DNA of 58,663 nucleotides, from positions 1 to 58,663 of the forward strand of contig CAJYHS010000236.1 of the NCBI GenBank assembly GCA_913774715.1, in the 5' to 3' direction. A program made the translations under genes and the position numbers. Positions 51,338-58,663 of the stretch are shown piece after piece (within the stretch, counting starts at the first letter, position 1; the number at the start of each line of letters is the position of its first letter). A model generated the notes under the pieces. The model was not told the origin of the DNA, ran no database searches, and saw nothing but the letters and a program-made list of their open reading frames with translations. This DNA is from an uncultured Siphonobacter sp. (GTDB lineage: Bacteria; Bacteroidota; Bacteroidia; Cytophagales; Spirosomataceae).

Positions 51338-52093
51338 ATGGAAGCAACGGTAGCTCAAAAACTCGATTTTCTCCTCCAATTACAGGCCATAGATTCTCAA
51401 TTAGACGAAATCAAGAAGATTCGTGGGGATTTGCCTGAAGAAGTTCGGGATCTTGAGGACGATATTATCGGATTAGAAACCCGTATCAAACGTCACAAGG
51501 ATACCATCGATACACTCGATTCGGAAATTCACGGATACCGTCAGGCGAAACGTGATGCCGAGAAGTTAATCGTTAAGTATAAAGATCAGCAGAATAACGT
51601 TCGTAACAACCGTGAATTCGATGCCATTAACAAGGAGATCGAATTTCAGGAGTTGGAAATGAAACTGGCTGATAAACGTACGGCTGAAGCCAGCGAAAAA
51701 GTACGTCTTAAAGAAGAAGAAATTCGCAGCACGCAAGGTGCTCTCGAAGAGCGTAAGAAAGATCTGGACGCTAAGCGTAAAGAACTGGACGTAATTCTGG
51801 ACGAGAGTCAGGAAGATGAGAAAAAACTGATCGACCAACGCGAAAAGCAGGCGGAAAGAGTAGAAGATCGTTTACGCGTGGCTTACCAGCGTATTCGTGA
51901 TAACTCCTCGAACGGTCTGGCCGTAGTTACGGTTCGTCGGGCTGCTTGTAGCGGTTGTTTCAACGTGGTGCCTCCCCAGCGTCAGGCTGACATTCGCGAG
52001 AAGAAAAAACTCATCATTTGCGAACACTGTGGTAGAATTTTAGCTGACGTTGAAGATGCACCTGTAACAGTTGCTACTACTTCACGACGGTAA
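51338..52093 (+). CDS. Coiled-coil protein with C4-type zinc ribbon (zf-RING_7/DUF164)
   Basis: The 251-residue protein is a long two-helix coiled coil (about 8-190, rich in K, E, R and D) with the usual RNNREFDAINKEIEFQE turn region, followed by a C-terminal zinc ribbon with CSGCFNVV and CEHCGRIL (four Cys, about 206-235). The family (CdsZ-like) is paired with Nif3-like genes; proposed links are to tRNA/rRNA or cyclic-nucleotide processes and are not settled. It forms an operon with the Nif3-like gene and is closed by a strong terminator. Confidence 0.9.
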   Translation: MEATVAQKLDFLLQLQAIDSQLDEIKKIRGDLPEEVRDLEDDIIGLETRIKRHKDTIDTLDSEIHGYRQAKRDAEKLIVKYKDQQNNVRNNREFDAINKEIEFQELEMKLADKRTAEASEKVRLKEEEIRSTQGALEERKKDLDAKRKELDVILDESQEDEKKLIDQREKQAERVEDRLRVAYQRIRDNSSNGLAVVTVRRAACSGCFNVVPPQRQADIREKKKLIICEHCGRILADVEDAPVTVATTSRR

Positions 52094-52127
52094 CACTTCA
52101 AGTACTGCAACACCAATTGGAATTTTT

Positions 52128-52155
52128 AAACCCGTCGATAATTCGACGGGTTTTG
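52128..52155 (+). terminator. Terminator after the zinc-ribbon gene
   Basis: AAACCCGTCGA-TAAT-TCGACGGGTTT then TGTTGTTT. It falls between the zinc-ribbon gene and the ATG at 52180, ruling out the upstream start of the next frame. Confidence 0.88.
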
Positions 52156-52179
52156 TTGTTTCTAACCGTTCTCCTTCCT

Positions 52180-53649
52180 ATGAATCGCCTCTTCTTTATT
52201 CTTTTTTTTCTGCTATCCTTTGGGAGTACTGCGGCTGATTTTGAGTGGTCCCCGAAAATGCAGCAGGCTTATCTGGATATTATCAAGCTAAAACTCACGA
52301 AAGGACAACAGGAGCTGGCTTCTGACCTGCCCAGTAATGGAGTAGCTCTGTATCTGGATGATTACGCCGATATGTTATATCTGCTTCTGACGGAAGATCG
52401 AAGTTCATACGAAGCTCTGGTTAAAAAAGGAGAAGATCGGCTGGAGCGGCTGGAGAATATGGATCAGGATTCACCCTGGAATCGATGTTTACGAGCCGAA
52501 ATTAAAATGCATTGGGCCTTTGTAAAAATCAAGTTTGGCAAAGAAGTACCCGGAGCGTGGGATGTAATCAAGGCTTATAAGTTGCTGGATGAGAACGCTA
52601 AGAAATTCCCGCAGTTCACCTACACTAAGAAAGCTATGGGCATGCTACACGTTTTGATTGGTTCTACCCCTGAGAGTTACCGCTGGGTGACCAGGCTTCT
52701 GGGCTTACGCGGAAATATTCAGCAGGGCTTGCAGGAAATTCATTCGGTAACGCTTAAAGAACCTTTGTTTAAACCCGAAGCTCAGCTAATTGAATTTTTG
52801 ATGCAGGGTTACGTGCTGCGATTGAGTAAAAGTGAAATGAGTGACTTTCAGAGATTCCTCAAACAGAATGAAGATAATTTACTCATTCAGTTCTTCGGTA
52901 ATTCTTTATTAATGAAAGAAGGCTACGGCGAAGAAGCCCTTGCAATTGCCAATCATCATCCTGCATCGAAAGAGTATCTGTCGATTCCTTTCTTTAATTA
53001 CCATAAGGGAGAGATTTTATTGCAAAAAGGCGATTATGATCAAGCCATTGTTGCTTACCAGCAGTTTCTGAAGCAACACAATTCTGGTAATTTTATTAAA
53101 GATGCCTATTACAAACAATACCTCTGTTACGAGCTGGATGGTAACGCCAAACAGGCTCAGGTGTATTATGCCAAAGTAAAAGGCGTTGGCGAAACGAATA
53201 ATGAGGCCGATAAAACGGCTCAGAAAGCTACCTCTAAACCATACGTAACCTTCACGGCAAATCAGCGGGCCGTGATGAAAGCTCGTTTTGCCAGCGATGG
53301 CGGGTATTACGAACAAGCCCTGATAATGCTAAAAAATGTTACGGAAGCCAATTTCACTGATCTTTATGACCAGACGGAATTCAATTACCGCAAAGCCCGG
53401 ATCTATCATCGCATGAATGATTTCGTTTCGGCTCTGCCCTTATACCTACGGGCGGTAGAATTGGGAGAGAAGCAGAACTGGCACTTTGCCCCCTCGTCCT
53501 GTCTCCAGATTGGCTATATTTATCAGTTACGTAATGATAAAGCTAAAGCAAAGACTTACTTCGAGAAAGCCATGAGTTTCAAGAAACATGAATCTAAAAA
53601 CTCAGTGGATGGTAAAGCGAAAGCAGCCTTGAATGAGATGGGGTATTAG
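52180..53649 (+). CDS. Secreted TPR-like helical protein
   Basis: The product has 489 residues from the ATG at 52180; the frame is open from a TTG at 52117, but a terminator lies between. The signal peptide is MNRLFFILFFLLSFGSTAA. The mature part is all-helical, with TPR-like pairs such as GDYDQAIVAYQQFLKQHNSG (about 300) and SALPLYLRAVELGEKQNWHF (about 425). It lacks any enzymatic motif. It is likely a periplasmic scaffold of unknown partner, transcribed separately from the zinc-ribbon gene. Confidence 0.8.
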   Translation: MNRLFFILFFLLSFGSTAADFEWSPKMQQAYLDIIKLKLTKGQQELASDLPSNGVALYLDDYADMLYLLLTEDRSSYEALVKKGEDRLERLENMDQDSPWNRCLRAEIKMHWAFVKIKFGKEVPGAWDVIKAYKLLDENAKKFPQFTYTKKAMGMLHVLIGSTPESYRWVTRLLGLRGNIQQGLQEIHSVTLKEPLFKPEAQLIEFLMQGYVLRLSKSEMSDFQRFLKQNEDNLLIQFFGNSLLMKEGYGEEALAIANHHPASKEYLSIPFFNYHKGEILLQKGDYDQAIVAYQQFLKQHNSGNFIKDAYYKQYLCYELDGNAKQAQVYYAKVKGVGETNNEADKTAQKATSKPYVTFTANQRAVMKARFASDGGYYEQALIMLKNVTEANFTDLYDQTEFNYRKARIYHRMNDFVSALPLYLRAVELGEKQNWHFAPSSCLQIGYIYQLRNDKAKAKTYFEKAMSFKKHESKNSVDGKAKAALNEMGY

Positions 53650-53662
53650 TCCCAGGCGTTTA

Positions 53663-53708
53663 TAAAATCAAAAATCCGGGAATGTTACTTCCCGGATTTT
53701 TGATTTTA
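53663..53708. terminator. Bidirectional terminator, 20-bp perfect stem
   Basis: Bases 53663-53682 and 53689-53708 are perfect inverted repeats around TGTTAC. It serves the TPR-like gene and the converging TIGR02757 gene. Confidence 0.9.
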
Positions 53709-53732
53709 TGAATATTAATACGTCTTCACTAA

Positions 53733-54557
53733 TTACATCTCCCCTTCAACACCCAAGCCAAACAAAGCAAAATCATACTTAGCAGGGTCATTTGGGTCGA
53801 AACTTCTCAGGTTTTCGGTTAGCTCCAGGGCGGCCTGCCAGTCGGTATTGGTGCGATGCAGTAAACCCAGTTTTCTGGCAACCCGATCTACGTGTACATC
53901 GCAGGGGCAAACCAGAGCGGCGGGTGAAAGTTGATGCCAGATTCCAAAATCCACGCCATTGGTATCTTTTCGAACCATCCAGCGTAGAAACATATTCAGT
54001 CGTTTGCAGGAGGATTTGCGAGCCGGAGTGGCAACGTGTTTTCGCGTTCGGGCCGGAGCATCTTCCAATCCAAAAAATACTTCGTGAAAACGAACCAGAG
54101 CTTGTTCGGTCTGGAAGGCAGCGTGACGCACCGGCTCTTTCTTCTGAACGTGCAGCGGTACGTCCCCTGTAAAAGCTTCTTCCAGTGACTCGTGCTCGGC
54201 GTAAAACTGCTGAAAAAAGTGAATGAAATACAGGGTATCCGTGGCGTTAAAGGTACGATGTTTAAAATGCAGAAAAGGCTTTAAGTCAACGGGTTGGTGA
54301 TTACGAATGAAGTCGTACGGAGCTCCATCCATCAATCGGATCAACTCATTGCATTTATTAATAATCGTTTTTCGCTGTCCCCAGGCCAATACCGCTGCCC
54401 AGAAACCCATGATTTCAATATCCTGCTTTTTTGTAAACTGGTGCGGAATACTGATTGGGTCGTTAGGAATAAAATTGGGTTGATTATACTGCTGTACTTT
54501 CTCTTCCAGTAAGTTATAAAGCCAGTCGGGAGTATCGGTTTTTTCAAAAAGTGCCAT
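53733..54557 (-). CDS. TIGR02757 (DUF2400) family protein
   Basis: The 274-residue protein starts at ATG 54557 (MALFEKTDTPDWL). Recognised segments are PNDPISIPHQFTKKQDIEI, IMGFWAAVLAWGQRKTIINK, RLNMFLRWMVRKDTNGVDFG (about 187-206) and PCDVHVDRVARKLGLL (about 220-235). The family is distantly related to helix-hairpin-helix DNA glycosylases; the conserved PCDVHV near the C-terminus sits where those enzymes have a catalytic Asp. Its function is unproven. It is divergent from an Fpg/Nei gene across 75 bp, which may fit a DNA-repair role. Confidence 0.9.
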   Translation of the reverse strand: MALFEKTDTPDWLYNLLEEKVQQYNQPNFIPNDPISIPHQFTKKQDIEIMGFWAAVLAWGQRKTIINKCNELIRLMDGAPYDFIRNHQPVDLKPFLHFKHRTFNATDTLYFIHFFQQFYAEHESLEEAFTGDVPLHVQKKEPVRHAAFQTEQALVRFHEVFFGLEDAPARTRKHVATPARKSSCKRLNMFLRWMVRKDTNGVDFGIWHQLSPAALVCPCDVHVDRVARKLGLLHRTNTDWQAALELTENLRSFDPNDPAKYDFALFGLGVEGEM

Positions 54558-54632
54558 TGGACAAAGTTCGGGAAACAATCGCTGAATGCGGTAAGTTTAG
54601 CTTCATATCGCCTGGATAATATTTCTAAACTC

Positions 54633-55454
54633 ATGCCAGAATTACCCGAAGTCGAGACCTACCGCCGTTACCTGGAAGAAACCTGCCTGAATCAGCCCAT
54701 TCAGGACGTATTTGTAGAAGATACCAAGTTATTAACTACCGATTACGATTTGCTCGTGGCAAGTCTGCGAGGCAAACAATTCGTTGCCACCGAGCGAGTA
54801 GGTAAGAACCTTTTTGTGCAAACCGATGGCGGGTTTTACGTTCATTTTCACTTTGGCATGACGGGCGATTTAGCTTATTATCAATTTGAAGAAGAACGAC
54901 CCCGTTTTTCCAGAATTGTTTTCTATTTTCAATCGGGTTATAAGCTGGCTTTTATCTGTCCACGGAAATTTGAACGAATCGGCATCGTGGAGAATATACC
55001 CGAATATTTGAAGCGAAAACGGATTGCTGAAGATGCTCTGGCGATTTCTATTTCTACGCTGGACGCCACCTTAGCCAAGAAAAAAGTCTTTATCAAGCCC
55101 GTCTTGCTGGATCAGTCAGTGATTGCCGGAATTGGTAATTGGATTGTCGACGAGGTACTTTTTCAGGCTCGGATTCACCCGGAACGGCTGGCTTCTTCGT
55201 TAGATGAATCGGAAGTGACCCATCTGCACGAAGCGATTCAATTTGTGTTGAAAACGGCAATTGATTGCGAAGCTAACTATGCTTTATTCCCGGAGAACTT
55301 TATTATTCATGCCCGAGAATGGGCGGTATCACCCTATGCGGAGGTAAACCAGCATTTGCTATGTCCTGTTTGTCAGCAGAAGTTACAGATTATGAGGGTA
55401 GGAGGACGAACCACATACTTCTGTGCTATAGACCAGCCCTTGAAAAGGACTTAA
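54633..55454 (+). CDS. Fpg/Nei family DNA glycosylase, zinc finger lacking the fourth Cys
   Basis: The 273-residue protein starts MPELPEVETYRRYL, with the N-terminal Pro and Glu catalytic pair of Fpg/Nei. It removes oxidised bases by a bifunctional glycosylase/AP-lyase reaction. FHFGMTGDL (about 70) and the helix-two-turn-helix (LLDQSVIAGIGNWIVDEVLF, about 155-175) are typical. The C-terminal finger has CPVCQQK and then GRTTYFCAIDQ: three cysteines, with Asp where the fourth should be. Whether Asp binds zinc here is open. The gene is alone, divergent from the TIGR02757 gene. Confidence 0.92.
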   Translation: MPELPEVETYRRYLEETCLNQPIQDVFVEDTKLLTTDYDLLVASLRGKQFVATERVGKNLFVQTDGGFYVHFHFGMTGDLAYYQFEEERPRFSRIVFYFQSGYKLAFICPRKFERIGIVENIPEYLKRKRIAEDALAISISTLDATLAKKKVFIKPVLLDQSVIAGIGNWIVDEVLFQARIHPERLASSLDESEVTHLHEAIQFVLKTAIDCEANYALFPENFIIHAREWAVSPYAEVNQHLLCPVCQQKLQIMRVGGRTTYFCAIDQPLKRT

Positions 55455-55531
55455 AGAATTAAATTATTAAATTTTTTTAAAAAATACCGCAATTGTAGGC
55501 TGAACCTGTCGGGGTTGTTCAGGAAATACTT

Positions 55532-55539
55532 TACTTTTG
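55532..55539 (+). promoter_or_regulatory. Promoter -7 box of the NagB-PIG-L gene
   Basis: TACTTTTG fully matches TAnnTTTG, 31 bases before the ATG. It overlaps the TTG at 55537, ruling against that start. A TTG at 55515 upstream is at a short spacing. Confidence 0.5.
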
Positions 55540-55569
55540 TGTTGTAAAACTAAGCCTAATTCCAAACAC

Positions 55570-57510
55570 ATGCTGCCCGAAACAGACACGTTATTAGCTG
55601 CTCCGACGCTGAATCAGCCCATCGCCTTTGAACGTATTCCTACTCAGATTTACGCCGATTCAAACGATGCTTCAGCGGCTGTAGCTCGTGAAATCGCCGA
55701 AATCATTCGTGCCAAACAATTACAGGGAAAACCTGCAGTGTTGGGTTTGGCAACCGGTTCTTCTCCTAAGAAAGTATATGCAGAATTGATTCGTATTCAC
55801 CGGGATGAGCGTTTGAGCTTCTACAATGTGATTACGTTCAATCTTGACGAATATTACCCCATGCAACCGGATGGTCAGCAGAGTTATGTTCGTTTCATGC
55901 AGGAGCAGCTGTTCAATCATGTTGACATTCCAAAGAATAACTACTTTATTCCCGACGGAACACTGGCTCCGGCTCAAATTTCGGCGTTCTGTCAGAATTA
56001 CGAACGTCAGATTGATGAATTAGGTGGTCTGGATTTTCAGTTATTAGGTATTGGCCGTAACGGTCACATCGGATTTAATGAGCCGGGTTCTCACGAGAAT
56101 TCCCGCACGCGTTTGATGACGCTTGACCTAACAACCCGGGCCGATGCGGCGATGGATTTTGGTGGTCTGGCAAATGTTCCCAAAAAAGCAATTACGCTGG
56201 GTATTAACCAGATTATGAAAGCCAAGCGGGTTATTCTGCTGGCCTGGGGTGAGCACAAAGCCAAAATGATCCATGAGGCGATTGAAGGTCCCGTAACGGA
56301 TCAGGTGCCTGCCAGTTACCTGCAAGGCCATCCAAACGTACAGTTTGTACTGGATGAATCTGCGGCAGCTGACCTAACCCGTCGTAAGATGCCCTGGTTA
56401 GTAGAAGAGGTGTCCTGGGATAAAAATATGATTAAGAAGGCCGTAACTACACTGTCTCTTACTTTAAATAAGCCCATTCTGAAGTTAACCAACCGTGATT
56501 ACAATGATAACGGCCTTTCAGAATTGCTGGCTCAGGTAGGACAGTCTTACGACCTGAACATTGATGTATTTAATCAATTACAGAATACCATTACAGGCTG
56601 GCCTGGTGGGAAGCCTAATGCCGATGATACGAATCGTCCTGAGCGTGCTCTACCCGCTCAGAAGCGTTGTCTGATTTTCAGCCCGCACCCTGATGATGAT
56701 ATTATCTCCATGGGTGGTACATTCCAGCGTCTGGTAGATCAGGGACACGATGTACACGTAGGATACCAGACCTCAGGTAACATCGCCGTTGCGGATGATG
56801 AGGCTCTACGCTTTATTGACTTCGTAGTGGATTATAACCGTCACTTTGGTATTGACAGTCCTAAAGCAGAAGAAATCTTCAGAACTGCTGCGGAGCACCT
56901 GCGTACCAAAAAAGATTCTGACGTGGATACCCCTGAAGTTCGTCACGTTAAAGGAATCATTCGCGAGGGAGAAGCAAAGGCAACCTGTCGTTTTGTAGGC
57001 AATGGCGTTAAGAATGCTCATTTCATGAAAATGCCCTTCTATGAAACGGGGAAAGTACAGAAAAAACCGCTGGGCGAAGAAGACATTCAGATCGTAATGG
57101 ATCTGATTCGTGAAATCAAACCTCACCAAATCTACGCTGCGGGTGACCTGGCCGATCCACATGGAACGCATAAAGTTTGTCTGGATGCAGTTATGGAAGC
57201 CGTTCGTCGTTTAAAAGACGAAGAGTTTATGAAAGACTGCTGGGTTTGGCTGTACAAAGGAGCGTGGGATGAGTGGGCTATCGACTTAATCGAAATGGCT
57301 GTTCCGATGTCTCCTGATCAGGTACTCAAGAAACGTCATGGTATCTTTAAACACCAGTCTCAGAAAGATGGTGTCGTTTATCAGGGAACGGACTCCCGTG
57401 AATTCTGGCAACGTGCGGAAGATCGGAATCAAGCAACGGCCAATTTATACAACAAACTGGGGTTAGCCGAGTATGAAGCTGTGGAAGCTTTTGTACGTTG
57501 GAAGTATTAA
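55570..57510 (+). CDS. nagB: NagB (glucosamine-6-phosphate deaminase) fused to a PIG-L deacetylase domain
   Basis: The 646-residue product has two enzymes in one chain. Residues 20-290 are NagB: GLATGSSPKKVYAEL, NLDEYYPM (about 91), and GIGRNGHIGFNEPGS (about 160-174, with the catalytic His). This converts glucosamine 6-phosphate to fructose 6-phosphate and ammonia. Residues 367-570 are a PIG-L-type zinc deacetylase, with SPHPDDDIISMGGTF (about 370-384) and later DPHGTHKVC. In Bacteroidota this fusion is frequent. It may couple deacetylation of an N-acetylated sugar or its phosphate to deamination. It stands alone between a promoter and a terminator. Confidence 0.93.
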   Translation: MLPETDTLLAAPTLNQPIAFERIPTQIYADSNDASAAVAREIAEIIRAKQLQGKPAVLGLATGSSPKKVYAELIRIHRDERLSFYNVITFNLDEYYPMQPDGQQSYVRFMQEQLFNHVDIPKNNYFIPDGTLAPAQISAFCQNYERQIDELGGLDFQLLGIGRNGHIGFNEPGSHENSRTRLMTLDLTTRADAAMDFGGLANVPKKAITLGINQIMKAKRVILLAWGEHKAKMIHEAIEGPVTDQVPASYLQGHPNVQFVLDESAAADLTRRKMPWLVEEVSWDKNMIKKAVTTLSLTLNKPILKLTNRDYNDNGLSELLAQVGQSYDLNIDVFNQLQNTITGWPGGKPNADDTNRPERALPAQKRCLIFSPHPDDDIISMGGTFQRLVDQGHDVHVGYQTSGNIAVADDEALRFIDFVVDYNRHFGIDSPKAEEIFRTAAEHLRTKKDSDVDTPEVRHVKGIIREGEAKATCRFVGNGVKNAHFMKMPFYETGKVQKKPLGEEDIQIVMDLIREIKPHQIYAAGDLADPHGTHKVCLDAVMEAVRRLKDEEFMKDCWVWLYKGAWDEWAIDLIEMAVPMSPDQVLKKRHGIFKHQSQKDGVVYQGTDSREFWQRAEDRNQATANLYNKLGLAEYEAVEAFVRWKY

Positions 57511-57530
57511 TAAACCTCTTGATATTTGTT

Positions 57531-57573
57531 AACGCGACGACATCCTTCGAGATTTCGTCGCGTTTTTTTTTGG
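57531..57573 (+). terminator. Intrinsic terminator of the NagB-PIG-L gene
   Basis: AACGCGACGA pairs with TCGTCGCGTT (10 bp, 14-nt loop), then nine T. Confidence 0.9.
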
Positions 57574-57680
57574 TTTTGTCATATGAAGTAAACCAAATGA
57601 GGCGGCAAAGCGTATTTATTCTACTGTGTAGAATAGTTTTTTAGGGATTTCCCTAATATCGTCCACTAGAAATTGAATTT

Positions 57681-57986
57681 ATGATTGGAATCTTTATTAT
57701 CGGAGGGATTGCTTTAGTTAGTAGCTATGTGATTTATATTACATGGGCATTATCAAAACTTCAAACTAAATGTGAATGTAAAAAGTGTAGAACATCCATT
57801 CACATTGAGCGAGCAAATCGACCTAATCATATTAAAAAACTGGTAGGATTTATGTCCTTAAAATACTATCGTTGTCGTCACTGCAGTACTACTTTTTACT
57901 TACGTGAAAGTACACCTGACAATGAACCAGTGAAAATGGAAATTCCGAGAAGAAGACGCAGTTCAAGAGAAGCAACAATGGCTTAA
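57681..57986 (+). CDS. Small membrane protein with zinc-ribbon-like CxxC motifs
   Basis: The 101-residue product has an N-terminal TM (IGIFIIGGIALVSSYVIYIT, about 2-21) followed by a soluble domain with two CxxC-type pairs: CECKKC (about 31-36) and CRHC (about 66-69), with aromatic residues after each (YYRCRHCSTTFYL). This is a zinc ribbon. The tail is basic (PRRRRSSREA). I know no named family. A one-pass anchor with a small ribbon is usual for envelope assembly or RNA/protein-binding factors. It is alone with a terminator. Confidence 0.7.
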   Translation: MIGIFIIGGIALVSSYVIYITWALSKLQTKCECKKCRTSIHIERANRPNHIKKLVGFMSLKYYRCRHCSTTFYLRESTPDNEPVKMEIPRRRRSSREATMA

Positions 57987-58005
57987 TATAATCATATAGA
58001 GAAAG

Positions 58006-58039
58006 AAAGCGGCTTACCATTAAGGTAAGCCGCTTTTTT
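58006..58039 (+). terminator. Intrinsic terminator of the TM-zinc-ribbon gene
   Basis: AAAGCGGCTTACC-ATTAA-GGTAAGCCGCTTT then TTT: 13-bp stem with T-run. Confidence 0.92.
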
Positions 58040-58126
58040 GTTGTTATGCCGCTTTAGATTAACCTTAATAGCACTTTAATTACTGCTAGAAATCCAATTA
58101 CTTTATACCATCAAACTGATCAAACT

Positions 58127-58483
58127 ATGCTCCAGGGACTCCGCACAACCGTCTATCTCGTTAATGATATCACAAAAGCTAAAAACTGGTACACGGAGGT
58201 TTTAAAAACCGCTCCTTATTTTGACGAACCTTTCTATGTAGGTTTTAATGTGGGAGGTTTTGAATTGGGATTACACCCAACGGATACTGCTCATCCCCAA
58301 AAAGCTTCAGTACTGACGTATTGGGCCGTAGAAAACATCGACGAATCCTATGAACGATTACTGTCGTTAGGAGCTACAGAGCACGAAGCCCCACATGAAG
58401 TAGGGGGGGATATATGGGTCGCAACGGTTTGGGATCCTTTTGGCAATTGCCTGGGAATTATTGTTAATCCGCATTTTAACTAA
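58127..58483 (+). CDS. VOC family protein (glyoxalase/dioxygenase fold)
   Basis: The 118-residue protein is a single vicinal-oxygen-chelate unit: LRTTVYLVNDITKAKNWYTE, GFNVGGFELGLH, and VATVWDPFGNCLGIIVNP, with the usual beta-alpha-beta-beta-beta halves. A metal-ligand Glu is in the last strand of many VOC members; here the position is Gly/Ile (NCLGIIVN), so the usual metal-ligand set does not look complete. It could be an antibiotic-binding or other ligand-binding protein rather than glyoxalase I. It is followed by the antiporter gene on the same strand. Confidence 0.85.
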   Translation: MLQGLRTTVYLVNDITKAKNWYTEVLKTAPYFDEPFYVGFNVGGFELGLHPTDTAHPQKASVLTYWAVENIDESYERLLSLGATEHEAPHEVGGDIWVATVWDPFGNCLGIIVNPHFN

Positions 58484-58521
58484 AGTTCTGCTTATCTCCC
58501 TATCCTCCTAATCCCAATATT

Positions 58522-58663
58522 ATGGGCATCGAAGTTGTTGAACTTATCGTTTTATTATTATTTGGAGTCACCTTCCTAGCTATTTTCAGTTTCCGGAATA
58601 ACTTCCCTTTCCCCATTGCTTTAGTGCTGGTAGGGCTCATTGTAAGCCAGATTCCCGGCTTGC
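58522..58663 (+). CDS. Cation:proton antiporter (CPA1-like), N-terminal fragment
   Basis: This frame starts at ATG 58522 (MGIEVVELIVLLLFGVTFLA) and runs off the end of the window after 47 residues. It has one strong TM, then FRNNFPFPIALVLVGLIV, the second TM, and SQIPGL. The P-x-P-x-A-L-V-L-V-G segment is typical of TM2 of NhaP/CPA1 Na+/H+ antiporters (P-y-x-v-a-l-v-l-x-G). Identification rests on this short stretch only, so a different polytopic transporter is possible. Confidence 0.6.
   Translation, partial: MGIEVVELIVLLLFGVTFLAIFSFRNNFPFPIALVLVGLIVSQIPGL

Noticed and set aside
52117-52179. Longer start of the secreted TPR-like protein
   Set aside because: A strong terminator (52128-52155) lies inside it, and the ATG at 52180 begins a clean signal peptide.
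1-58663. CRISPR arrays, tRNA, rRNA, insertion sequences, prophage
   Set aside because: No regular direct repeats, tRNA-like T-loops with cloverleaf, transposase motifs or phage genes could be found by reading either strand.

Overview
The window looks like a stretch of ordinary chromosome from a Bacteroidota bacterium of the Cytophagales (Spirosoma/Siphonobacter-like; the order is an inference, not a proof). Reasons: GC in the mid-40s by eye; no purine-rich Shine-Dalgarno sequence before most genes; many upstream regions carrying the Bacteroidota -7 box TAnnTTTG; and typical family content, such as a short AMP nucleosidase, a NagB-PIG-L fusion, a CarboxypepD-reg/beta-barrel receptor, a TIGR02757 protein and FadN-type beta-oxidation. 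I see no insertion sequence, prophage, CRISPR array, rRNA or tRNA. The window opens inside an M13 peptidase gene and closes inside a cation:proton antiporter gene.

Layout. 1-6.2 kb: M13 peptidase, thioredoxin-fold protein, a 53-residue membrane protein, SixA-like phosphatase, release factor 3, and an odd lipoprotein with two C-terminal membrane helices. 6.3-11 kb: dicarboxylate/amino-acid symporter, MarR regulator, DUF2721 protein and a FadN-type bifunctional enzyme whose dehydrogenase half looks degenerate. 11-18.5 kb: DUF4142 lipoprotein, AlbA_2 protein, XerD, AroQ, class V aminotransferase, MarC, and two tandem paralogous outer-membrane barrels. 18.7-27.9 kb: ArgS, RluA-type synthase, exported glutathione peroxidase, MenA, TPR protein, AMP nucleosidase, a stand-alone HsdR_N protein and an uncharacterised 489-residue protein. 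28-36.7 kb: RND pump and adaptor, transaldolase/FSA family enzyme, a small duplicated-repeat secreted protein and a large outer-membrane beta-barrel protein. 36.7-46 kb: LpxH, FtsH, RsfS, BirA, LolC/E-like permease, RbfA, GT-C-like membrane protein, RpiB and a LOG-family protein. 46-58.6 kb: helix-hairpin-helix protein, GH105 hydrolase, a probable small RNA, a single-domain response regulator, DinB, Nif3, zinc-ribbon coiled-coil protein, TPR protein, TIGR02757, Fpg/Nei glycosylase, NagB-PIG-L, a TM-zinc-ribbon protein, VOC protein and the antiporter start.

Most genes are housekeeping and stand alone or in pairs. Transcription units are sharply bounded: about two dozen strong intrinsic terminators are readable, many shared by convergent genes, including perfect stems of 18 to 29 bp. 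Several genes probably start downstream of the longest open frame, because that frame begins inside a promoter box or before a terminator; I used the internal ATG in those cases.

The best candidate for something undescribed is an intergenic RNA of about 130 nt on the minus strand at 48625-48753. It has a matching -7 box, two hairpins that each present the same AUGGCGGU motif, and a terminator with a U-tract. It lies between a stand-alone response regulator and a GH105 gene. Second-rank observations are the degenerate dehydrogenase half of the FadN-like enzyme, a lipoprotein that could bridge two membranes, and a hairpin between rsfS and ftsH.
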